From contig JAFXTB010000138.1 of NCBI GenBank assembly GCA_017525225.1, positions 1-46,104 on the forward strand: a stretch of 46,104 nucleotides of DNA. Reading direction: 5' to 3'. Below, piece after piece: positions 34,401 through 41,121 of the stretch. The stretch is from Kiritimatiellia bacterium. GTDB taxonomy: Bacteria > Verrucomicrobiota > Kiritimatiellia > RFP12 > UBA1067. Made by a program: the position numbers and the translations under genes. The stretch's first letter is position 1, and each line of letters opens with the position of its first letter. The notes under the pieces were generated by a model. That model was not told the origin of the DNA. It saw only the letters and a program-made list of their open reading frames with translations, and searched no databases.

Positions 34401-34757
34401 TTTCGTGGGGGGCCATGTGGCGTACGATTCCTTGTACGTGTTCGCGGGGCGAAACACGACATGCTCAGCAAGCGGCTGGCCGTCGCCGTAGAAGCTCGCC
34501 TTCCTGATTCCGCAGTTCACCCAGCTGCGTCCACTCGTGAAGCGTACGCCGCCGATCTCTCGCGCTTCGCCGAAATCGAACTCCACACGGATTGGCTTCT
34601 TCTGCCACCGCCACGCGCAAGTGGGGTTGATCTCGCCGTCCATCAGGCGTTCCACACCTTACCCCGGCAGCGTCTCGCCGTCGGTGGTGATGTCCGCGAG
34701 GATCGGCAAGAACGCCGATCCTCCGAACATTACTGCTACCAAAAACACAATCTTCAT
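31413..34757 (-). CDS. HZS-alpha-like di-haem protein with an in-frame TAA after the signal peptide
   Basis: From ATG 34757 (AGGAG at 7 nt) the frame encodes a signal peptide (MKIVFLVAVMFGGSAFL) and 32 residues in all, then TAA at 34659-34661. It continues in the same frame through GGT-GTG into 1080 more residues. The downstream part opens with an F5/8C-like region (RVEFDFGEAREIGGVRF). A beta-propeller-like middle follows (DIEPCWLPDGSIVF), with two CxxCH haem-binding sites at 32217-32231 (CIGCH) and 31956-31970 (CISCH). This arrangement resembles the hydrazine-synthase-alpha-like family. It should be periplasmic and electron-carrying. A GTG at 34655 just after the TAA could restart translation, but without the signal the cytochrome would be lost. 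It could be a pseudogene, an assembly error or true readthrough. Confidence 0.72.
31417..31438. repeat. 22-bp direct repeat, copy 2 (3' end of the HZS-alpha-like gene)
   Basis: Identical to 24894-24915. It forms codons for RQKYWSE and, one base beyond it, the TAA of the HZS-alpha-like gene. The 11-bp element CTTTGGGGATA precedes it at 31390-31400, 27 bp away (24 bp in copy 1). Confidence 0.85.
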
Positions 34758-34820
34758 CGCATGTCTCCTAAGGATCCAAACATGATAGCGTATATTATCG
34801 CATATTTTTCCTTCGTTTGC

Positions 34821-34829
34821 ATTGTACCA
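34821..34829 (-). promoter_or_regulatory. Extended -10-like box upstream of the HZS-alpha-like gene
   Basis: The minus strand reads TGGTACAAT, about 63 nt before the ATG at 34757. A second candidate, TGCGATAAT, lies closer. Either gives a normal leader with an AGGAG ribosome site. Choice between them is uncertain. Confidence 0.4.
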
Positions 34830-34855
34830 AATCACCTAAAGAAGTACGAAACGGT

Positions 34856-35278
34856 TTAAAACGGATCCTCGACCTCGGCACCTGTATATTCCATGTCTGA
34901 GACGTTACGCGTGATAACCGTCATGCCGTGCACGACCGCCGTTGCGGCTATCTGCGCATCAAGGTCTGGCCGCGTTCTTCCCATGCGATTTGTCATCCCC
35001 TTTATCTCGCCCCACTTCAACGCCACCTCCCTGTCAAAGTCGACGATGCTTCCCTCATAAGCCCCAAGTATCTGCTCTTCAAACCATGTACGTAGCTTCT
35101 TCTTGCGAGGATCCTCATCGGAAAGGGTTTCGATTCCCTCCTTGATTTCACCAAGGGTCACGACGGATACGAAAAAGAGATTCCCGTCAGAATGGCTTTT
35201 CAACCACTTGACCACATTCGCATTCGGCTTGTTCTTCGCAAGTTCGCTCAACACGCACGTATCCACGAGATACTTCAT
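34856..35278 (-). CDS. VapC-type PIN-domain ribonuclease toxin
   Basis: A 140-residue PIN-domain protein, the toxin of a type II toxin-antitoxin pair; such toxins cut RNA, often tRNA or rRNA. The acidic residues expected for the active site are visible: Asp in YLVDTCVLSE, Glu in TLGEIKEG, Asp in DLDAQIAATA and Asp in TRNVSDMEY. The layout resembles FitB-like PIN proteins. Start 35278 is preceded by GGAGG at 7 nt and overlaps the antitoxin stop (ATGA); the longer in-frame open stretch upstream is antitoxin-coding DNA. The gene stops just before the HZS-alpha-like promoter region. Confidence 0.9.
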   Translation of the reverse strand: MKYLVDTCVLSELAKNKPNANVVKWLKSHSDGNLFFVSVVTLGEIKEGIETLSDEDPRKKKLRTWFEEQILGAYEGSIVDFDREVALKWGEIKGMTNRMGRTRPDLDAQIAATAVVHGMTVITRNVSDMEYTGAEVEDPF

Positions 35279-35556
35279 GTCGTACCCTCCTGAAACATCC
35301 GAACAGAATGCCCCCGCCCCTTCCTTCCCCTTCGCGGAGGAATCAACGAATCGAAGTCGACCGTCACTGGACATTCCATGAACGCCTCGGCGATGTTCTT
35401 CTTGGGTTCGGGACTGATCTTCTCGCGGTATGTCTCATACGAAATGATCACGACGAGCGGATGCCCATGGCGCGTCACCACCTGCGGTTCGCCGTTCGCC
35501 GCCGTCTCGGCCACAGCCGAGAATCTATTTTTCGCATCTTGCAGTGCCCAGGTCAT
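35275..35556 (-). CDS. Phd/YefM-type antitoxin
   Basis: A 93-residue protein with an N-terminal Phd/YefM DNA-binding region (MTWALQDAKNRFSAVAETA, then PQVVTRHGHPLVVIISYETY). It is followed by a charged, flexible C-terminal part that would wrap the VapC active site. Such antitoxins bind as dimers to their own promoter and repress the pair. GGAGG lies 4-5 nt before the ATG. The stop overlaps the toxin start by ATGA, so translation is coupled. Confidence 0.9.
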   Translation of the reverse strand: MTWALQDAKNRFSAVAETAANGEPQVVTRHGHPLVVIISYETYREKISPEPKKNIAEAFMECPVTVDFDSLIPPRRGRKGRGHSVRMFQEGTT

Positions 35557-35681
35557 TTGTCCTCCATTCTGTTCAAGTCCCTCTCTTTAATCTAGCCTGT
35601 CTAGCCGAAAAGAGTTTATCAAATCTACGACACTCCGTCAATCCCATGTACACCCCATCGACACCCATACGGACCATTTCT

Positions 35682-35714
35682 TCTCATAAGTCTTTCTTGA
35701 ATAGACTTACGAGA
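35682..35714. repeat. 12-bp inverted repeat next to the truncated ATPase
   Basis: TCTCATAAGTCT (35682-35693), a 9-base loop, then AGACTTACGAGA (35703-35714), with one mismatch. It lies between the antitoxin start and the 5'-truncated ATPase. It could be an operator or the scar of an insertion or deletion that removed the ATPase N-terminus. There is no T-run in either orientation. Confidence 0.6.
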
Positions 35715-35734
35715 AAAAATAATCTGTATTAAGC

Positions 35735-36907
35735 ATGATACTTGCTCACAAGTCATCATTGATGCTATCCCGTTCCACAGCTGGCAAGAAGATAGTCTTT
35801 CTTGACGAAGTCCCATGGCTTGATACGGCGAAATCAGGTTTCGTACCGGCATTCGAGCATTTCTGGAATGGATGGGCCGCGCTCCGAAAGGACATATTGC
35901 TGATCATCTGCGGTTCCGCCACGTCCTGGGTGATAGACAAGGTTCTCAATGGCAGAGGAGGTCTCCACAACCGCGTGACAAAGTCGCTTCCAATCGCGCC
36001 GTTCACGTTGAAGGAGTGCGAAGAATACGCCGCATGGAAGAAACTCGCCTTTGATCGTCGCCAGATAGCGGAATGCTACATGGCACTTGGAGGCGTGGCA
36101 TACTATTGGAGTCTTCTGCTGCAGGAATTCAGCGTCGCGCAGAATTTCGACAATCTATTCTTTTCGCCAAACGCGGAACTCAAAAACGAATTCAGAAAAC
36201 TCTTCGCCTCCCTATTCAAGCATGATGCCAAATACGTGGAGATCGTCACCATCCTCGCGTCACGAGCATGCGGCATGACGCGGGAGGAAATCCTCGCCGC
36301 AATGACCCCTCCGTGCGGCGGCGAGATCAGTCGCTACCTCAGAGAACTGGAGGAGTGCGGGTTCATACGGAAATGCAATGTCATAGGAACGATAAAACGC
36401 GGCGCGATATATAGTCTCATCGACAATTTTGTCCTTTTCCATTTCAAGTTCCTTAAGGACCGACGGGGATCCGACGAGCGATTCTGGGAACTATCATACG
36501 AGAATCCTGCGATAAACACGTGGCGAGGCCTTTCCTTTGAGCACATCTGCTTCTGGCACATCCCCCAGATCAGGCGGGCATTGGGCATCTCTGGCGTGCT
36601 GGCGGACGTTTATTCATGGCGGGGCAAGACCGGCGCGACAGACTCCGGTAATGCTCAGATCGACATGCTGATAGACCGCAATGACCGCATCATAAACATC
36701 TGCGAGATCAAATTCACGAATGACGAATATGCAATGAGCGAAGAGGAGAGCCGGAAACTGCGCCGCCGCATTGAGATCTTCAGAGCCGCCACAGGTACCA
36801 AGAAAGGCCTTATGCCTACGCTCATATGCGCATACGGCATGAAGCGAAATGCGAACAGCGCGATCATACAGTCCGTGGTGACACTGGACGACCTCTTCGC
36901 ATCGTAA
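35735..36907 (+). pseudogene. 5'-truncated AAA ATPase (ATPase_2/DUF234 type)
   Basis: A 390-residue remnant of an archaeal-type ATPase family. It begins near the Walker B motif (KKIVFLDEVPWLDT) and keeps the sensor segment LLIICGSATSWVI, a winged-helix-like middle (ISRYLRELEECGFIRK), and a C-terminal nuclease-like IDMLIDRN...ICEIKF motif. The P-loop and about 80 N-terminal residues are missing, and an in-frame TAA stands at 35720-35722 before the ATG at 35735. ATP binding is therefore unlikely. The family usually runs to about 460 residues. The break point lies beside the hairpin at 35682-35714. Confidence 0.8.
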
Positions 36908-36942
36908 AAGCCCACCGCGCCCACTTCTCGGCGTAATGGCCG

Positions 36943-38685
36943 TCACGGCACGAGGTCGGTCCAGTCGTAGTCCTTGAGCGCACCCCACACCGCTACGGCA
37001 TAGGAATCGTGGCGTGGGTCGGGATTTGTGACCATCTCCGTCCAGGACGGTGGTGGATCGTTGAACATCACAGATGAGAACAGCTGCGGTTCGGCGGCGT
37101 ATGCATGGGCGGCGGCGATGCAGCCTGCACCCTTCGCCTCAAGCGGCACCGACTTGCCGCCGTTCGCCGCCACACGTTTCGCCGCATCGCGGAGGATCGC
37201 CTCCGCCTTCACGCCCACGCGTGAACGCCCGAGCGTCGCGAGGATGGCAGCTTGGTTCTCTGCAAGCTTGCCCTCGCGTCCGTCCAGATACCACCAGCCA
37301 AAACGATGCTTGAAGGCGACTTCATCCGCGCCGCCCAGCTCGGCGAGCGGACGCATCCCTGCACGGCGGCGCACGATCTCGCGCAGTTCCTCGCGCGCAT
37401 GAGGTCTGCGCTCCTTTGCGAGACGCCGTGCCTCGTCGGCGATTATCGCATACACACTCTTGAAACCTGGCAAGTCGCGTACCTGGTGCGTCGGCGTGCA
37501 GAACGTCGCCTCCGCCGAGAACGGGATTGCGGCGTGACAGGGATCTTTTGCGTCCGTACCCGCCCGGTCAAGGATATGATAGTCGGCAAGCGGCTTCGGC
37601 GCAGAAGTGCCCAGGATGCAGTGGCGCATCCAGTCAACCTGCGCAGCACGTGTCGAGGGCGGCAGACCGTGCGGACCGTCGCAGCTGAAGTGCCAGTAGG
37701 GTCCGGCGAATCCAAGTCGCGCCGTCATGTTGGTGAATACGGCGAACGTGGCGACGGCGCCCGCGTGCGGGAAGTAGTCCTTCCAGCGGCTCCCCGTCGC
37801 GAGCGCCACGCGGGGCTGTCCCATAGCAAGAAGAGCGGCGTGGTTGAAGCCGTTCGGCAGCATGTTCCAGAAGAACTGCTCCGCGTCGTGGCAGCCGCGC
37901 GCACCGATCACCTCGCGCAGGGACGAAATGTAGCAGCTGGGGAACGCCACCTTGATTCGCGGATCGAACGCCTGCATGTAGGCACTCATCGTGCCGCCGC
38001 CAGACGTGCCCATGATGCCGAGCTTCGAACAATCGAGGTCCGTGCGCGACTCCACGTAGTCGATGGCGCGCACCGCGTCCCAGATGCGGAAGCGCGCGAA
38101 GTTCCAACCCACGAGCCAACTACGCGCACCCAGGCGCGCATGCTCGGTGGAGCAGTTGTCCGTGTAGTCGTACTTCTTGTCGCAAGCCTGGCGGCGCTCG
38201 CCCTGCGAGATCGGATCCCACGCGAACGCGGCGAAACCCGCACGTGCCGTCATGGCAAGGTGTGCCGCATAGCGCGGGTTGAGGATGCCGGTGTCGGAAT
38301 GCCCCAGCGGCATCAGCACAACGGGCGGGGGGGACGCGTTCCCGCGCGTCCGTACCTCCGGCATCGCCAGATGCGCCGTAACGTACATGCCGGGCTCTGA
38401 CTCGAATATGATATTCTCAAGGCGGAAACCCTCGCACTGAACCGTACCTACCACGCGTGCGTTGAGCGGGGTGCGCTTGGGCATCCCGCCCAGCGCGTCG
38501 AGCCACCATGCGCGCCACGCCGCCTGCTTCGCCTTCAGTTCCTCCGACGTGCTGATCGCCGCCACGGCATCGTCCGCCGCCTTGTCTTGCGCTGCGATCT
38601 CGTCGATCAACGGCATGTTCGCAAGAAGCGGCGAGAACGCCGCTTCCCCGAAGATTGCCATCGCCGTGAACAATACTTTCTTCAT
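36943..38685 (-). CDS. Exported alpha/beta-hydrolase (acetyl esterase-like)
   Basis: A 580-residue protein with a signal peptide (MKKVLFTAMAIFGEAAFSP). The nucleophile elbow is GIMGTSGGGTMSAYM, and a His-bearing CDGPHGLPP follows later, as in acetyl-xylan-esterase-like or tandem alpha/beta-hydrolases. The N-terminal DPISQGERRQ segment fits the same group. A second, incomplete alpha/beta-like region ends abruptly in DYDWTDLVP, so the C-terminal domain may be cut short. It would remove acyl groups from polysaccharide. ATG 38685 is 31 nt after the glycyl-radical gene and has only a weak ribosome site, so it depends on the upstream transcript. It is third in the 43.4-36.9 kb operon. Confidence 0.75.
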   Translation of the reverse strand: MKKVLFTAMAIFGEAAFSPLLANMPLIDEIAAQDKAADDAVAAISTSEELKAKQAAWRAWWLDALGGMPKRTPLNARVVGTVQCEGFRLENIIFESEPGMYVTAHLAMPEVRTRGNASPPPVVLMPLGHSDTGILNPRYAAHLAMTARAGFAAFAWDPISQGERRQACDKKYDYTDNCSTEHARLGARSWLVGWNFARFRIWDAVRAIDYVESRTDLDCSKLGIMGTSGGGTMSAYMQAFDPRIKVAFPSCYISSLREVIGARGCHDAEQFFWNMLPNGFNHAALLAMGQPRVALATGSRWKDYFPHAGAVATFAVFTNMTARLGFAGPYWHFSCDGPHGLPPSTRAAQVDWMRHCILGTSAPKPLADYHILDRAGTDAKDPCHAAIPFSAEATFCTPTHQVRDLPGFKSVYAIIADEARRLAKERRPHAREELREIVRRRAGMRPLAELGGADEVAFKHRFGWWYLDGREGKLAENQAAILATLGRSRVGVKAEAILRDAAKRVAANGGKSVPLEAKGAGCIAAAHAYAAEPQLFSSVMFNDPPPSWTEMVTNPDPRHDSYAVAVWGALKDYDWTDLVP

Positions 38686-38716
38686 AGGGCGACTCAAGCT
38701 ACTCGTAATCCGTTCC

Positions 38717-41083
38717 CTATCTCAGTCGGTGGCGGGCTATCACCTCGTCCTGCCAGCGCTTGGAGAGCGAGACGAACCGCGCCGAGAAGCCGCATACGCG
38801 CACGATGATATCCTGATGGCGCTCAGGGTGCTTCTGGGCGTCAAGAAGCTCCTCCACTGAATTGCAGTTCGGCTGCATCATGTGCGACCCCTTCTTCGCG
38901 AATACGCGGATGGTCGCCGCCATGAGATCCACGGACATCGCCGAACGGTCGAACGTGAGGTTCGCGTTCGAGGCGTAGAGCGCCTCGTGCGGCAGCGCGC
39001 CGATGGAGTTCATCACCGCCGTCACACCCTCCCTGCATCGGTACTCGCTGGGGCTGAACCCCTGCGCGAGCCGGTCGCCATTGCGCCGCCCGTCGGGCGT
39101 GGCCTTCGTCTTCATCCCCCAGTACATGAATTCACGGTAGGCGTACACCGCGAGCCGGTATGGCCCGCCGTGCTCGTTGCGGTAGCCGTCGATCTCGGCG
39201 CGTATGCGCTTCATCCAGCGCGACATCATGCCCGTGGCCACCTCGCCGCCGTCGCCCCAGTACGGCGCGGCCAGCACGCGCAGACGCAGCTCCTCGCCAC
39301 GCGGGCCCGCCCAGTTCGAGCGCACCGCGTCCAGCAGCTCCGTGAGCGTGCACGTCTTGTCCACGAAACAGAGCTGGCGAATCGCGCAGAGCGAGTCGAT
39401 GGCGTTGCCGATGAAGCCGAGCGTCATGATGCGCGGACGCGAGGCTACGCCCCCTTCCGTCGTGTCGCGCCGCGACTCGATGCCGCCGCGCAGGCACACG
39501 GAGTAGACGGGATGCGGAAACACCCTCGCGTTCATGCCGCCATAGCGTGTGTAGGTGGCCAGCACGTCGCGGAAGAACCGCATGAAGTTGCCGTACGCCG
39601 TCTCCTCCACCTCCTCGAAGCTCTTCGCGCCGTCAAACGGCTTGAGCGAGAGGCGCAGCTCCTTCTCGAGCTTCGGGTTCCTGTGGATCGTCATCTCGAG
39701 GATGCGTATGACGGACGTGTAGTTCGCCTCGTCCACGTCCATCACGGAGTCGATGAATCCGTTCCAGCATCCCACGCCGACGTACGACCGCGCATCCTCC
39801 GCCGAAAAGCCCTCGTCCATGTACTGCTTCACGTAGCGGTCGTCGTTGAGAAGCGTGAACACGGCGTGGTTCCTGATGAGAAGTTCGCCTATCTTTCGCA
39901 GGTACGGTCCGGGGCTGTTGGAACCCACGCGGCAGTGCAGCTTCGGGAACACGCAGTCGCAGCCCAGGTGCGCGTCGAGGAACATCTCCGTGAGGTCGTT
40001 CCAGACGGGACTGCCCTCCTTGTCGCAGCCGCCGAGGGACATGGGAATCTCCAGCTCATGGTCGTTGTAGCCATCGAGCTTCTTGAAACTGTCGTAGTGG
40101 CAGTCGGCGAAGATGAGGAAGTGCGCCACGAGGTCGTGCGCATCGGCGGACGAGAGGCGTCCGGCGGCAAGGTCGGCCCTGTAGAGGTCGATGAACATCG
40201 CATCGGGGCGTCCTAGCGAGAACTGGTTCGTTCCATCGAGGTAGCCCAGTATCTCGCGAGTGAACCAGAGCGTGTTTAGGCCCTCGAAGAACGTCTTCGG
40301 CGGCTCCCACGGACAGCGCTTCGCCGCCTCGGCGGCCATCTTCATCCAATGGCGTTGCCGATCCGTGAGATCGGGCCGGGCGAGAATCCCGTCCGCCGCC
40401 TTCGCGAACGCGAGCTGTATCCCGTGCACCGTGTCAAGCCCCACCAGCGCCGTCTCTAGCTGCTTCCTGCCGTGCGGATCGTCCTTCGGACACTTCGCGA
40501 GCGCGTCGGCGACTTCCGCCCGTACGCCGCCGAATCCCTTGGCGAGAATCGTTCGGAACGGCGGCACGTGGTGCATGTCGTCCGAGAACGGTCCGCAGCA
40601 GAGCATGAGTGCCTCGCGGCTTCTCGCCCTCAGGACTCGGAACTCCTCGTCCGGAATGAGCGCCTGCTCCTTGTAGAACTTCGAGCAGATGCGGTTCACG
40701 AGGCGCCCGGGACGCGCTCCGCACCATCCGCCGTTGACGCCCGCCTCGAAGTAGAACGGCGACTCGGTGAAGAGGTACGGCACGAAGTGCCTGCGCATCG
40801 CGAGATAGCATTCGCGGCGCACATCGAGCGCATCGTAGCCAGGATGGGCGGCGCACCATGTCGTGAGGTCGGCCTCGATGCGCTTGTAGCTTTCAAGCGC
40901 GCGCGGATCCTGGGGCGTCATCTTGCTGCCCTGCCCGTCCGGCGGATAGAACGCGCGCAGCTGCTTCCTGAGCGCCGCGTAGTCCTCCGCCCGGTAGGGC
41001 GCCGTCCCTTGGGCCGCCGCCTGCCCCGCGACTGCCGCCCCCATCAGCGCGGCCGATCCTCCGATGAAGTCTCTTCGCGTCAT
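38717..41083 (-). CDS. Twin-arginine-exported glycyl-radical enzyme homologue (PFL-like)
   Basis: A 788-residue member of the pyruvate formate-lyase/diol-dehydratase family. The C-terminal loop VRVCGFSARFVSLSKRWQDE holds Gly765, the glycyl-radical residue, and GVGCWNGFID holds Cys439, the likely thiyl residue. Other family blocks such as ARPGRLVNRI are also present. The N-terminus (MTRRDFIGGSAALMGAAV) is a Tat signal: S/T-R-R-x-F, then a hydrophobic stretch and Ala-rich cleavage region. The family is normally cytoplasmic and is activated by a radical SAM activase, which is not seen here. Start 41083 has GAGG at 9 nt; the longer open frame upstream is antiphase to the GH99-like gene. Substrate is unknown. 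Confidence 0.88.
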   Translation of the reverse strand: MTRRDFIGGSAALMGAAVAGQAAAQGTAPYRAEDYAALRKQLRAFYPPDGQGSKMTPQDPRALESYKRIEADLTTWCAAHPGYDALDVRRECYLAMRRHFVPYLFTESPFYFEAGVNGGWCGARPGRLVNRICSKFYKEQALIPDEEFRVLRARSREALMLCCGPFSDDMHHVPPFRTILAKGFGGVRAEVADALAKCPKDDPHGRKQLETALVGLDTVHGIQLAFAKAADGILARPDLTDRQRHWMKMAAEAAKRCPWEPPKTFFEGLNTLWFTREILGYLDGTNQFSLGRPDAMFIDLYRADLAAGRLSSADAHDLVAHFLIFADCHYDSFKKLDGYNDHELEIPMSLGGCDKEGSPVWNDLTEMFLDAHLGCDCVFPKLHCRVGSNSPGPYLRKIGELLIRNHAVFTLLNDDRYVKQYMDEGFSAEDARSYVGVGCWNGFIDSVMDVDEANYTSVIRILEMTIHRNPKLEKELRLSLKPFDGAKSFEEVEETAYGNFMRFFRDVLATYTRYGGMNARVFPHPVYSVCLRGGIESRRDTTEGGVASRPRIMTLGFIGNAIDSLCAIRQLCFVDKTCTLTELLDAVRSNWAGPRGEELRLRVLAAPYWGDGGEVATGMMSRWMKRIRAEIDGYRNEHGGPYRLAVYAYREFMYWGMKTKATPDGRRNGDRLAQGFSPSEYRCREGVTAVMNSIGALPHEALYASNANLTFDRSAMSVDLMAATIRVFAKKGSHMMQPNCNSVEELLDAQKHPERHQDIIVRVCGFSARFVSLSKRWQDEVIARHRLR

Positions 41084-41121
41084 CTCACGTTTCCTCTGGG
41101 TTTCACTGGGGAAGTGTACGG

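Noticed and set aside
35682..35714. Intrinsic terminator
   Set aside because: The stem is AT-rich and is followed by A rather than T on the + strand. On the minus strand the T-run comes before the stem, so it does not fit a rho-independent terminator.
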